In this document: positions 45,217 to 55,172 of the stretch, in pieces
How positions within the stretch are numbered: position 1 is the first letter of the stretch
How the letters are laid out: each line of letters opens with the position of its first letter
Source: Anabaena sp. PCC 7108
GTDB taxonomy: Bacteria; Cyanobacteriota; Cyanobacteriia; Cyanobacteriales; Nostocaceae
Length of the DNA: 64,000 bases
Direction of reading: 5' to 3'
Assembly: GCF_000332135.1 (NCBI RefSeq)
Contig: NZ_KB235896.1
Location: 2,801,403-2,865,402, forward strand
The notes under the pieces: model-generated
Database searches by the model: none
The model's input: only the letters and a program-made list of their open reading frames with translations
What the model was told of the DNA's origin: nothing
Translations under genes and position numbers: made by a program

Positions 45217-47226
45217 TTATTTAGCAAACATTCCGTCAATAATATCGTGATACCGTTCCGCGACAACGTATCGTCGAATTTTGAGGGTTTGTGTCATCAG
45301 GCCATTTTCTATGGAAAACGGTTCCAGAATTAGTCTGAAGGGGCCAATGCGATCATCTGCTCGATAGCCTGGACGATTCTGCACTTCCCGATTCAACTCT
45401 TGCCGAAATAAATCCTGGATTATTTTACTCTCTATGTTAACTTTTTGACTAACTGAGGGGGTAAGATTATCGTCTTTTGTACTTAAAATCAAGTTTTGAT
45501 TTTCTGCCCATTTTGCCAAGGCTTCGATATTGGGAACAATCAAAGCCCCAGTGCTACGCTGGTCTTGTCCCACTAACATAATCTGATCAATGTAAGGCGA
45601 TCGCAAGCAAGCATCTTCTATTGGCTGCGGTTCAATATTTTCGCCGTTGGTTAAGACAATTGTATCCTTAGCTCTACCAGTTAGCACTAAGTCATTTTCA
45701 GGAGTCACCCAACCCAAATCACCGCTATCAAACCAACCTTCAGCATCTATGACTTTCTTTGTCGCTTCGGGATTTTGGTAATAGCCCTGCATAACTTGTG
45801 GCCCTTTTAGCAGCACTAAACCCCGTTCTCCTAATGGTAGCGGCTGACGAGTTTCTGGATTCACAATTTTTACTTCTGTAGCCGGAATCGGTTGTCCAGA
45901 TGAACCCCGCAAATTCCGCCAAGGACGACGCGCATTAGTTACCGGTGAAGTTTCTGTCAAGCCATAGCCTTGTAAAATCTCTACCCCAATAATTTCAAAA
46001 AAGTTATCTATATGTCTAGGAAGCGCACCCCCACCGCTAATCACTTGCTTGATTCTTCCCCCTGTAGCTTCCCTCACTTTGGCATAAACTAATTTTTCTC
46101 CCAATGCATGAAACGGTAACAAAGCCAATTCTGTTATCTTTGCTTCTGAGCGCTCGATGACTGAGGCATTGATGTGATCTAAACTTAATCCCTGAGCAAT
46201 TCGCCGCGCTGTGATATATTTTTGGCTCATTGCCAGTAAAAATTTAATTAATTGCTGTTTTTTAGCTGGTTGGGTACGGAATTGCTTTTGCGCTCCTTCA
46301 TAAATCGATTCCCACACCCTGGGTACAGCAACCATGTAATTGGGTTTGTATTTTTTTAAATCATCTTTGACAGAACGTAAATTTGTGTAAATTTGTGTGC
46401 AACCTTGAGAAAGCAAAAAATACTCACAACTCCGTTCGTAGCTGTGCCATGTGGGAAGAATACTCAGGACTATATCTCCTACTTTTGGTTGCACCAACAC
46501 TCCTAAGCTTGTTACTTGGTGCAACAAGTTTTTATGAGACAGCATTACACCCTTGGGTTTGCCCGTAGTCCCAGAAGTATAAATTAGGGTTGCTAAGTTA
46601 TCCCGGCTTTGTTTGATGACAACTAAAGTGTGGTTGCTACCAATTTCTAACAATTGGGTGAAGTTCACCACTTGAAAATTTTCTGCTATTGGTGGTGTTT
46701 CATCGGAAAGCAAGATTACCACTTTAATGGGTAAGTCTTTCAGACCTGCTTCTAATTTCTTGAGTGTCTTGATATCCTCAACTACCAGCGCGGTACTACC
46801 ACTATTGGCGATGATAAATAGTAATTCTTCGCGTTCGGCTTGAGCGCTACGCACTGCGTTCACAGACCCAGCTGTCATAATACCTTGATCGGCGATAAAC
46901 CAGCGCGGGCTGTTGTCCGCAATCAGGGAAATGCGTTCACCGCACGTGGAAGTTACACCATCGCCCATATTCACCCCTAAAGCCTGTAAACCAGATGCAA
47001 ATCGTTGAATTTGATTAGCTAACTGACTATAAGTAATCTTGATTTCTGGTTGACTGTGAGGGTTGTGGAGGGCAACAGTGCTGCCAAATTTCTTAGCAGC
47101 CAAAGACCAAATTTCTGGTAGCGACTCCACTTTTGTGTAATCTACCAATCGCTGTAATTCTTGGTATTCTCGCTCAGGAATAGAGATATTAGATAATAAA
47201 GAAGACTCAGATTTTGTGTTTGTCAT
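45217..47226 (-). CDS. Long-chain acyl-CoA/acyl-ACP synthetase
   Basis: 669 residues, an AMP-forming ligase of the FadD/AAS family, with P-loop IYTSGTTGKPKGV, GYGLTETSPV (adenylate), and FDSGDLGW. In cyanobacteria a single such enzyme (Aas, slr1609-like) re-activates free fatty acids onto ACP. The C-terminal Lys region (LTGRAKDTIVLTNGENIEP) is complete. ATG start. It stands just before the YlqD-like gene. Confidence 0.9.
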   Translation of the reverse strand: MTNTKSESSLLSNISIPEREYQELQRLVDYTKVESLPEIWSLAAKKFGSTVALHNPHSQPEIKITYSQLANQIQRFASGLQALGVNMGDGVTSTCGERISLIADNSPRWFIADQGIMTAGSVNAVRSAQAEREELLFIIANSGSTALVVEDIKTLKKLEAGLKDLPIKVVILLSDETPPIAENFQVVNFTQLLEIGSNHTLVVIKQSRDNLATLIYTSGTTGKPKGVMLSHKNLLHQVTSLGVLVQPKVGDIVLSILPTWHSYERSCEYFLLSQGCTQIYTNLRSVKDDLKKYKPNYMVAVPRVWESIYEGAQKQFRTQPAKKQQLIKFLLAMSQKYITARRIAQGLSLDHINASVIERSEAKITELALLPFHALGEKLVYAKVREATGGRIKQVISGGGALPRHIDNFFEIIGVEILQGYGLTETSPVTNARRPWRNLRGSSGQPIPATEVKIVNPETRQPLPLGERGLVLLKGPQVMQGYYQNPEATKKVIDAEGWFDSGDLGWVTPENDLVLTGRAKDTIVLTNGENIEPQPIEDACLRSPYIDQIMLVGQDQRSTGALIVPNIEALAKWAENQNLILSTKDDNLTPSVSQKVNIESKIIQDLFRQELNREVQNRPGYRADDRIGPFRLILEPFSIENGLMTQTLKIRRYVVAERYHDIIDGMFAK

Positions 47227-47446
47227 AACAAGCTGTTGGAAAAATAATTTGATTGTTTTTGTATTAATAGTATTTAATATTCACAGTGTCTACTATGTAT
47301 AACCTTATGTGCAACTTTTTTGAATCCCACCATTATAGAAGCTTTGAAGACGGGAATATTAGACAAAAAATCTGAAAAACCTTGTTCTATTTTAGAAAGT
47401 TGCACATCTTGTGTCTATGTACCGTTTCCTAATCACATGAGGTAGC

Positions 47447-47602
47447 TTAAGTAGGTAAACAGAAAAATTTAAAGGTATGTGAAGAAAAGTAAATAGGGCT
47501 GAAACCCTCTTTCCCCCTGCTCCCTGCCCCTGGTTCCTGAGCGAAGTCGAAGGGCTGCTCCCTGCCTTACCCCAACGACAATTTTTAACGCCCACCTACT
47601 TA
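47447..47602. repeat. MITE-like element, copy 2
   Basis: The same ends as the element at 10094: TTAAGTAGGT at 47447-47456, and CGACAATTTTTAACGCCCACCTACTTA ending at 47602. The interior differs, holding GCTCCCTGCCCC-type tandem sequence. It sits upstream of the acyl ligase gene and encodes no protein. Confidence 0.7.
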
Positions 47603-49220
47603 TATTCCCTTCATCACTTGCGGAGATGGGGTTTTTGTACCTCACTTGACTAAAAATCGCTATGACAGTGCCGTAACTTCAATGGTTATATAGTAGGTGA
47701 CAGGGAAAAGGTGACAGGTGACAGTGCTAGAAACCTTGTATTGTCTAAGTTGTAGGATTCTGTTGATGTCTTAACTGCCTTTTCCATTGCTATATTTACA
47801 AAAATATATGCTAAACTGCATTTACATAGAGAAAATGTAATGGTTCAGTTTTGATGCAGTTCCATGCATTTTACTATCAAAGTCAATCCATGTCCCAATA
47901 ATTGGTAATTCGTAATTCTCCTAATTCATGAATACAGAAGAGAGAAAATCAGATTGCTGGAAATTCAGGATTTCTAGTCATCGATTCCACCCCCATTTCT
48001 TCTTTCGTTCAGGACTCAGCAGTAACACTGGATTGATTTTTTGCTCGTTGCCTATATTCTCTACTAAATTTAGCTGCTATCTACTGTAAGTTTATTTTTT
48101 GTCTTTAATGACGAATTATTGTTACCACCTGATTGATCGAGGAGGTGATTAACTATAGGTTTAATTGATGCATTATTAATCACAGTCATGAATATGGCTG
48201 CTTGTTTAGCTTTCCCCAAGCTTCTATCTGTGTTTTTGGCTTTTAAAGGCAAATTATCTAAGCCATCATCAATGGGTTCTAATTTACAACCCACCAGGAT
48301 AGAAATAACAAGTTTCCCCTATTGTACCGCTTATGCGTTGACTCGTAGCCAGTTCTGTAAATTCAGCCCTCATTTCTGTTCCCAGTGTTCTCCTAATGGT
48401 GGGGAATAGTGAGATTTGGGGATTTTAACCAGAAACATCAATTTCACATCTACATCTTTATTTTTAATGGGGAACTTGGGTCTCAATGTAGAGGTTGGTT
48501 TAGACAATATAGCCAGTATAAATGTAGGGTTGGAATCATCCCACCCTGCAATCACACTGTGCTTAAAACGATAAGAATTTTTAATAAAAGACAGAAATTT
48601 GTCCGACAATTATAAAAAATATAGTTTGGATAATTTAAAAAACCGTATCCCCAGGCAGATAAAGAAAACCTAAATATGTCCTGGTAGAAACTCCAAAAGG
48701 ATAACTAGGAAGCAATTCCACAGAATTTACTGGGAATTGCCAGTACTGAGTTTTTGGTTTCTATTTACACCGTTATAAACAAGCGATAATAAATTCCATT
48801 CAGCACGTTATCCTTAGGGGTTAAATGAGTTTTCTACTAAGTTTCTGGATGATGAAGGGGATCTGGTTTGAGATCCCTTTCTAGGTTCTAAGACAACTGG
48901 ATTTGTTACCGAGATGCAACAACGCCGATGGATATCTTTTGAACTAAACGAGGCTTATTTAGTGGTAGGTTGCTATCAATTTAGTTGAGAGTAGATAGTT
49001 CCAAAAAGCACAAACATTGATTTTATGCTGAGAGTTTGTCGGTTATAAGGCCGACAGAGAACACTACAGGACTTGATTACACAAACCGAACCTACCAACA
49101 TTTATTCAAAGCAGGGCATTTATTTATAAATGCTTTGATTAATGAATCAGCCACCAAATGCACAAGGGATAGTGCTGCTATTTCCCAACTGGTGTTGAGA
49201 ATAACTTGGGTATGGCGAAT
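47603..49220. other. Gene-poor, repeat- and hairpin-rich region
   Basis: About 1.6 kb with no convincing gene. Two minus-strand frames (48070-48294, 74 residues, and 48370-48609, 79 residues) read as possible protein but lack a ribosome binding site and match nothing I know, so they may be remnants. A GTGACAGGTGACAG repeat lies near 47720. Several hairpins occur: 48712-48740, 48858-48877 and 49105-49138. An unassigned structured RNA between about 48650 and 49050 is possible. Confidence 0.5.
48858..48880 (+). terminator. Hairpin GGGATCT/AGATCCC with T-run
   Basis: GGGATCT (48858-48864) pairs with AGATCCC (48871-48877) around a 6-nt loop, followed by TTT. It is a compact stem of terminator type in a region with no protein gene, which suggests a small RNA ends here. 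Confidence 0.5.
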
Positions 49221-49433
49221 TCATATATCACCATTCACCTGCATTTGATGGACTTGATCTGCTAACTCTTGACGACCTTGGTCATCAAGTTTATCAATTG
49301 CTAACATCCCCATCAGAATAACTTCTTTCAGGGTTAAACGCGTAGAGTGTGCCTGTTTTTGCACAATCTCTTTGATAATTGGACTTACACCGATTGCTGT
49401 ACTAGCTCTAGCCACGGAAAAACAGGGAAACAT
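49221..49433 (-). CDS. Small hypothetical protein (70 residues)
   Basis: ATG start. The sequence after a short N-terminal hydrophobic patch (STRLTLKEVILMGMLAIDKL and DDQGRQELADQVHQMQV) has a helical, amphipathic look and no low complexity, so it may be a real small gene. I know no family. No clear ribosome binding site was seen. It is divergent from the SGNH hydrolase gene. Confidence 0.45.
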   Translation of the reverse strand: MFPCFSVARASTAIGVSPIIKEIVQKQAHSTRLTLKEVILMGMLAIDKLDDQGRQELADQVHQMQVNGDI

Positions 49434-49654
49434 TAATGACTTCGGATAAATCTTAGCACGTTAAAGGCAGTTATTGTATATAGCGAAAATTTTTATAAAA
49501 ATCTTAATGGTAATAATTTATACGTAAAAAACGAAAATACTATTCTGATGGGGGATATTGATACAAGCTCAAGGAAAGTAAAATTTTCCTGAATTGAGTC
49601 AGAGAAGGCTGTCATAAGGAAAAGCAGTGAGTACTTACGAGGAAAGAAAAAACG

Positions 49655-50722
49655 ATGACGGAACCTTATCTGTTGGCAGCGAGCTTGTTAACAGGATTAG
49701 CACTACCAGCATCGGCTCTCCCAAAGATGTCGAGTATCCCGCCAGAAACTACTGGATTCCTGTGGGATTTACAACAGGATTCACGGATGCAATCAGGTAA
49801 CAAAATTATCCCCAGTGTTGATATTTCTTTACCAGAATTCAGTAGTCAAGTCGCTTCTTCAAAGAATTTACAGTCAGCAACAACCCAGAAAATAGTTCCT
49901 AGTCTTGATGTCTTATTAGCACAAGTCAAGAACTACGTTTTACCAACACCCATAAAATCATCACTGAATCTCAGTTCCCAACCAACTAACCAAATTCCCG
50001 CCTCTGGGAATCAACTTTACTATCTGAGGTTAGCGTCTCTACGGATGGGTCAAATTTACACCCGTGTAGATGATGATGAGGACTTACAGGCTTCGTGGAA
50101 GTCCAGTAAAAAACAAAAACTGAGTTATGAAGATTGGAAAGACTTACTAGCTATGGAGGCCAGAGCGATTTCCCAAGGACAAGGTACAAATCGTTTGAGT
50201 ATCTTGGTGGGTGATTCTTTGAGTATGTGGTTTCCTAAAGACAAACTTCCTGCTGGTAAATTGTGGCTAAATCAGGGCATATCTGGAGATAGTTCCATAG
50301 GAGTGTTCAAAAGATTAGCGGCCTTTTCGGTAACAAAGCCGGAAGTTATTTACCTGATGGTTGGTATCAATGATTTACTCAAGGGTGCAAGTGACTTGTC
50401 AATTTTGCGTACTCAACGTCTAATCATTCGCCGTTTACGCCAGGAGCATCCAAAAAGTCGGATTATTGTCCAATCAATTTTGCCAATTCGCCGGACAAAA
50501 ATTCCCAACAGCCGTATTCGTCATCTCAATACCCAAATTGCTGTGATTGCTAAACAAGAAGGTGCTAATTATTTGAATATCCATAATTGGTTTACAGATG
50601 TTCAAGGCAACTTACTTCCAGAGTTAACAACAGATGGGGTGCATTTGTCACCAGAGGGATATGATGTATGGCGATCAGCCCTCCAGCAGATAGAATATAG
50701 AGTTGCTCAACGTGCAAATTGA
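49655..50722 (+). CDS. Exported SGNH/GDSL hydrolase
   Basis: 355 residues with an N-terminal signal peptide (LLAASLLTGLALPASA). After a linker comes an SGNH domain with the four blocks: block I VGDSLSMW (nucleophile Ser), block II Gly in NQGISGD, block III Asn in VGINDL, and block V DGVHLSPEGY (Asp and His). These enzymes deacylate lipids or cell-wall and exopolysaccharide ester groups. It is probably extracytoplasmic. The substrate is unknown. Confidence 0.85.
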   Translation: MTEPYLLAASLLTGLALPASALPKMSSIPPETTGFLWDLQQDSRMQSGNKIIPSVDISLPEFSSQVASSKNLQSATTQKIVPSLDVLLAQVKNYVLPTPIKSSLNLSSQPTNQIPASGNQLYYLRLASLRMGQIYTRVDDDEDLQASWKSSKKQKLSYEDWKDLLAMEARAISQGQGTNRLSILVGDSLSMWFPKDKLPAGKLWLNQGISGDSSIGVFKRLAAFSVTKPEVIYLMVGINDLLKGASDLSILRTQRLIIRRLRQEHPKSRIIVQSILPIRRTKIPNSRIRHLNTQIAVIAKQEGANYLNIHNWFTDVQGNLLPELTTDGVHLSPEGYDVWRSALQQIEYRVAQRAN

Positions 50723-50786
50723 GTTTCAGCTAATGTGTCTTTAAATTGTGATCAGAATGCGGGAGGAGTTGCTCCCATCGAAAGGC

Positions 50787-51629
50787 TTAGATGCCTGACT
50801 TTTCCAAGAGTTTGGGTATCTGGTAGTTTAAAACCTGATTTAATTTACCACTGCGATAACCTTCTAAATCCAAGGTTACATAGATAAATCCCCAGTTCTG
50901 AAATGCACTAACCAGAGTGGGTAAATCTGTAGTTAAGACAAAATCTGTAATTTTTTCCGGTGGTAGTTCAATCCGTGCGGTATTTCCTTCCGAACGTACC
51001 CGCAAATTTTCCCAACCTAGTTTTCGTAAATAAATTTCGGCTCTACCCACTCGTTGTAACTTGGCTATGGTAATTTCTTCTCCATAGGGAAAGCGAGAAC
51101 TTAGACAAGGTTGAGCGGGTTTATCCCACCAAGCTAAACCCAGTTGTTGAGAAAGTTGACGGACTTCGGCTTTGGTGACACTAATTTCTGCTAATGGCGA
51201 TCGCGCACCTCTTTCTTTTGCAGCCTGAATTCCGGGGCGATAATCGTGCAAATCATCGGCATTTACCCCATCTACCACATAGGGATAGCCTAACTCTAAA
51301 GCTAAAGGCTTGAGTGTATCGTGCAGTTCACTTTTGCAAAAATAGCAGCGGTTAACAGGGTTAGAGGTGTAATTGGGATTTTCCATTTCGTGAGTCTGGA
51401 CGATTTGATGGTGAATCCCGATAGTTGCGGCTTGAATTTTCGCGTCTTCCAACTCTTCTGGTAACAGGGAAGGAGAGACAGCAGTGACAGCCAAAGCGCG
51501 ATCGCCTAACACATCATAGGCAATCTTAGCCACTAATGTACTATCAACTCCCCCTGAGTAGGCAATCAAAGCCTGCTCCATTTCTGCAAATAATGCTTTT
51601 AATTGTTCTAGTTTTTCTGTTAGTTTCAT
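50787..51629 (-). CDS. larE: ATP-dependent sacrificial sulfur transferase LarE
   Basis: About 280 residues from the ATG at 51629; an in-frame TTG further upstream is weaker. A PP-loop enzyme with AYSGGVDSTLVAK, NPVNRCYFCKSEL, and the sacrificial Cys in PCLSSRFPYG. LarE adds sulfur to the nickel-pincer cofactor made with LarB and LarC. LarB, LarC and LarA were not found in this window. The cofactor target here is unknown. Confidence 0.88.
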   Translation of the reverse strand: MKLTEKLEQLKALFAEMEQALIAYSGGVDSTLVAKIAYDVLGDRALAVTAVSPSLLPEELEDAKIQAATIGIHHQIVQTHEMENPNYTSNPVNRCYFCKSELHDTLKPLALELGYPYVVDGVNADDLHDYRPGIQAAKERGARSPLAEISVTKAEVRQLSQQLGLAWWDKPAQPCLSSRFPYGEEITIAKLQRVGRAEIYLRKLGWENLRVRSEGNTARIELPPEKITDFVLTTDLPTLVSAFQNWGFIYVTLDLEGYRSGKLNQVLNYQIPKLLEKSGI

Positions 51630-51701
51630 TTCCCAATCATGCCAAAATCTGATAGCACCCAACAATTTCTATTGTAGTCATCCCATGTTCTGTCAATATC
51701 A

Positions 51702-51842
51702 ATGATGTCTGAATCAGGAAATACCTACGCATTAAATAAAGCCAAAGAACTATTTGCAGAAGAAGCAAAGCGACTCAAAGACCTCAAAAATCCCCAAATT
51801 CCTCAACTACAAGCCTATTTTGATGAAAATGATGGTTTATAG
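51702..51842 (+). CDS. Small conserved-looking protein of 46 residues
   Basis: A short gene reading MMSESGNTYALNKAKELF and ending AYFDENDGL. The composition (Lys/Glu-rich helix, no repeats) and clean stop look coding. Two adjacent ATGs (51702, 51705) are possible starts. It lies between larE (divergent start) and the convergent hybrid kinase gene, and its function is unknown. No ribosome binding site of strong form is seen. Confidence 0.6.
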   Translation: MMSESGNTYALNKAKELFAEEAKRLKDLKNPQIPQLQAYFDENDGL

Positions 51843-51963
51843 CGTTTCCCAGTCTAATGAAGTACACACCAATTTATTCCCTGTGCCCTGTTCCCTTTTT
51901 TTGTAAATCCTGATTCTGACAAATAATCAAAAATCATCATTCTGTAAATCCTGATTCAGACAA

Positions 51964-53790
51964 TTAGCTATACTTTGCCACCATGCTACCTAAAAGTTGT
52001 AAATCAATTGGTTTAGAAATATAGTCATTGACACCAGCTGCTAGACAAGTTTCTCTATCCCCTTTCATAGCCATTGCTGTTTGAGCAATGATGGGAATAT
52101 TTTGGTATTGAGAATTTTCTCGCAGTTGTTTTACCAAGTTCAAACCATTGGCATCTGGGAGACTGACATCGATTAAAATTACTGCTGGTTGTAGCTGTGG
52201 GAGAATCTTCCACATTTCAAAAGCATTGTTAACACAAGTCACTTGATAACCTAATCTACCTAGATAAATTCGCATTAATTCAGCATTAGCTAAATCATCT
52301 TCTACTAATAAAACTTGTCCTGAAGAACTAATAATAATGTCAGATTTAGATAGGGATGTAGAATAATTATTTACATCTTGACTAACTTCTAAATCCTTGG
52401 TAGCTGTTAATTCTATGGCTTCTAAAACCTTTCCCACTGGCTTAAGGGGCAGGAGAATAGTAAAAGATGAACCGTGATTTACTGCCGATTCCAACTCTAA
52501 AGAACCACCATGAATTTCTGCAAGTTGCTTAGTTACAACTAACCCCAAACCAGTTCCTTCATTGCTACTAGATGCAGAGTTAACAATTTGGCTGTAAGGA
52601 CGAAATAATAAAGCTTGATTTTCTGGAGAGATGCCAATACCAGTATCCCAAACTGTAAAACGTAAATATAAGTCTTGAGTAGTTACTCGTAAACCAACCC
52701 TACCTACATTTGTAAATTTGATAGCATTGAAGAGTAAATTCAATAGCATTTGCTTGAGTCGCAATGGGTCTGCTACTAAGGTTTTGATATCGGGATCTAT
52801 TTCTATACTTAGTTTTAAACTCTTATTGGCAGCTTTTTCTTTAACTAAGGCTAAAACATTGCGGCATAGTATTGGCACATCGATGATATCCCATTGCACT
52901 TCCATTTGGTTAGCTTCAATTTTAGAGAGATCCAAAATATCATTAATTAGACCCAGCAAATGCTTGCCACTAGATTGGATAATGTGTAAATACTCTTGGT
53001 GACGTGGTTTTTCTGGCTCGTAACCTTGTGCTAGTAGCAGGTGGGTAAATCCAATAATAGAACTAAGAGGAGTGCGGATTTCGTGACTGGTATTAGCCAA
53101 AAACTGGTTTTTCAATTGATTGCTGCGTTCTAGTTCTTGATTAAAGTTTGCTAACTGTTGACAATGTTGTTGATAAGATTGTATTTGCTTAATTTGTGTT
53201 AGGGCTTGATCACAATACTCGATGGTTTTTTTAATAAATTGCGATCGCAGTTGATAAAGTGATGGGTTGAAAGCTTCGCAGTTAGAGTTAGTAGTGGCAA
53301 TAATTAGCCATCCCATCACACCATTAAAAGTCTCAACTAAACACCAAGATTTGGGAGGTTTTTGTCTCTGCATCTGCTGCAAATCTTCTAATTTGATAGC
53401 AGCGTGTAATCGCAATCGCAGCTTTGTTCCTGTTGTGGATATTACTTCCAAGTTCGGAGTTGGTGAACTAGGATAACTAGAAACATAGGAAACTTGAGCA
53501 ACTGTTTCTTGTGGTTGTAACAGAGCAATACCTACGGCACAATGTAACCGACTGCCATTTAAAGCCTTGTGAAGTAAGTTGACGACGGTTTGAAAAATTT
53601 CGGCTTCTGGAGGTCTTGTCTCTGACATCTGGGTAGAAGCAGAAAGTAGACAATCATTGAGACGACACTGCAACTGGTTCAAGCTGCTTTCTAACCACAA
53701 TTGCTCCCGCAGTTGCTGGATTGTTTTCAAAAGCGCTGGCGTTTCATTTATCTGTGAGTTCTGTTCTGGTAAGCTTGAAGACTGCTGCAT
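51964..53790 (-). CDS. Hybrid histidine kinase with C-terminal receiver
   Basis: About 608 residues from the ATG at 53790. An N-terminal GAF-like sensor region (about 40-210) without bilin Cys is followed by a coiled coil and a transmitter: H-box ANTSHEIRTPLSSII, N-box NLLFNAIKFTN, G1 DTGIGISPE, G2 GTGLGLVVT. A receiver follows with VEDD, phospho-Asp in LIDVSLPDA and Lys in YISKPID. It probably passes phosphate to its own receiver. No DNA-binding partner is adjacent. Cytoplasmic. Confidence 0.9.
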   Translation of the reverse strand: MQQSSSLPEQNSQINETPALLKTIQQLREQLWLESSLNQLQCRLNDCLLSASTQMSETRPPEAEIFQTVVNLLHKALNGSRLHCAVGIALLQPQETVAQVSYVSSYPSSPTPNLEVISTTGTKLRLRLHAAIKLEDLQQMQRQKPPKSWCLVETFNGVMGWLIIATTNSNCEAFNPSLYQLRSQFIKKTIEYCDQALTQIKQIQSYQQHCQQLANFNQELERSNQLKNQFLANTSHEIRTPLSSIIGFTHLLLAQGYEPEKPRHQEYLHIIQSSGKHLLGLINDILDLSKIEANQMEVQWDIIDVPILCRNVLALVKEKAANKSLKLSIEIDPDIKTLVADPLRLKQMLLNLLFNAIKFTNVGRVGLRVTTQDLYLRFTVWDTGIGISPENQALLFRPYSQIVNSASSSNEGTGLGLVVTKQLAEIHGGSLELESAVNHGSSFTILLPLKPVGKVLEAIELTATKDLEVSQDVNNYSTSLSKSDIIISSSGQVLLVEDDLANAELMRIYLGRLGYQVTCVNNAFEMWKILPQLQPAVILIDVSLPDANGLNLVKQLRENSQYQNIPIIAQTAMAMKGDRETCLAAGVNDYISKPIDLQLLGSMVAKYS

Positions 53791-53971
53791 GGTCAACTAG
53801 ACCGCTGAAAATTTATCTTTGTAGGAAAATATGAACCTGATTTTATGTATATTAACTGACAATTTTTCTTTATTTGTCAAAAATAACTGATAGTGTCAAT
53901 TTTAACTGCTTATCGCACCATTATTGCAGAAAATTACATACCGAAAATTTTCTTAATAGAGATTTAAAACA

Positions 53972-54838
53972 ATGGATACACAACTAGCTCAATTAATCAT
54001 CAACGGCATTGCTGTGGGGAGTATTATTGCTCTGGCAGCAGTTGGACTCACACTTACCTATGGAATTTTACGATTATCTAACTTTGCTCACGGGGACTTT
54101 CTGACTATGGGAGCTTATCTAACCTTGCTAGGAAATAATCGTGGTTTGCCTATTTGGCTATCAATGGTGTTTGCCGCAGTGGGGACAGTAGCTGAGATGT
54201 TATTGACTGAAGAATTGCTCTGGTCAAAAATGCGGTTTATCCGTGCTACTTCGACAACACTAATTATTATTTCCATTGGACTGGCTTTATTTCTCCGCAA
54301 TGGGATTATTTTTATTTGGGGAGGTAAAAATCAAAACTATAATTTACCTGTTACTCCTGCTTTAGAAATTGGGAATTTAAAAGTGCCGCAAAATCAATTA
54401 TGGGTACTGGGGTTAGCAGTGCTGGCTATTGTGTTATTACACTACCTTCTCCAAAACACCAAAATTGGTAAAGCTATGCGAGCCGTTGCTGATGATTTAG
54501 ATTTAGCCAGAGTATCTGGTATCAACGTTGACAGAGTAATTTTTTGGACTTGGGTGATTGCGGGAACTTTTACTTCTTTAAGCGGCAGTATGTATGGGTT
54601 GATTACTGCTGTTAGACCGAATATGGGCTGGTTTTTGATTTTGCCTTTGTTTGCTTCTGTAATTTTAGGCGGAATTGGCAACCCCTACGGCGCGATCGCA
54701 GCTGCTTTCATTATTGGCATCGTACAAGAAGTGAGTACTCTTTGGCTAGGTTCTCAATATAAACAAGGTGTAGCCCTGTTCATAATGATTTTGGTGCTGC
54801 TCATTCGTCCCAAAGGTTTATTCAAAGGAACGATGTGA
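53972..54838 (+). CDS. livH: Branched-chain/neutral amino-acid ABC permease (LivH/NatD-like)
   Basis: 288 residues with about eight hydrophobic helices. The N-terminus IINGIAVGSIIALAAVGLTL and the conserved YGILRLSNFAHGD loop are typical of LivH/NatD permeases. Such permeases in cyanobacteria take up neutral amino acids and recover leaked ones. The ATPase and binding-protein genes are not adjacent. The substrate is not fixed by the sequence. Confidence 0.88.
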   Translation: MDTQLAQLIINGIAVGSIIALAAVGLTLTYGILRLSNFAHGDFLTMGAYLTLLGNNRGLPIWLSMVFAAVGTVAEMLLTEELLWSKMRFIRATSTTLIIISIGLALFLRNGIIFIWGGKNQNYNLPVTPALEIGNLKVPQNQLWVLGLAVLAIVLLHYLLQNTKIGKAMRAVADDLDLARVSGINVDRVIFWTWVIAGTFTSLSGSMYGLITAVRPNMGWFLILPLFASVILGGIGNPYGAIAAAFIIGIVQEVSTLWLGSQYKQGVALFIMILVLLIRPKGLFKGTM

Positions 54839-54942
54839 ACAGTGATCAGTTTTCCAGTTACCAGTTACATAGCGGGTGTGAAACACTACACTATGTCCCT
54901 GATAACTGTTCACTGATTTAAGCAGCACCAATCCACTTCTAA

Positions 54943-55062
54943 CTAGTCAATGATGTGGAAATAATAAGCTGCTACCAAAAAATTGATAGCCAACAGTAGT
55001 AAAGCCCAACCTGTACGAAAGACGTAGCTAGGTTTTGCAGCAGTTTTACCTTTAGCGGTCAT
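54943..55062 (-). CDS. psaX: Photosystem I subunit PsaX
   Basis: 39 residues. The sequence AKPSYVFRTGWALLLLAINF followed by VAAYYFHIID matches the single-helix PSI subunit PsaX, which binds a chlorophyll at the trimer's outer rim. The start is ATG at 55062, set by AGGAG just upstream. An alternative longer frame adds Cys-rich residues with no support. It lies alone between livH and lipA. Confidence 0.85.
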   Translation of the reverse strand: MTAKGKTAAKPSYVFRTGWALLLLAINFLVAAYYFHIID

Positions 55063-55172
55063 TAGCAGTTCTCCTAAATTTCGTGACTTTTTAAGAAATA
55101 CCAAACACCAGCACCAATTACCCAAATTCTTTAAAAATATTTTTGTAAGAACAGGGAACAGACTGATAACAG

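Noticed and set aside
47392-47595. A 67-residue minus-strand frame
   Set aside because: It lies inside the MITE-like element, and its residues are translated tandem repeats.
48070-48609. Two minus-strand frames that could be one frameshifted gene
   Set aside because: Joining them needs passage through stops at 48309-48370, and neither half matches a known protein, so no gene or pseudogene is claimed.
49036-49248. A 70-residue plus-strand frame near the small minus-strand gene
   Set aside because: It covers AT-rich hairpins (49105-49138) and has no ribosome binding site. The minus-strand frame at 49221-49433 is the better candidate.
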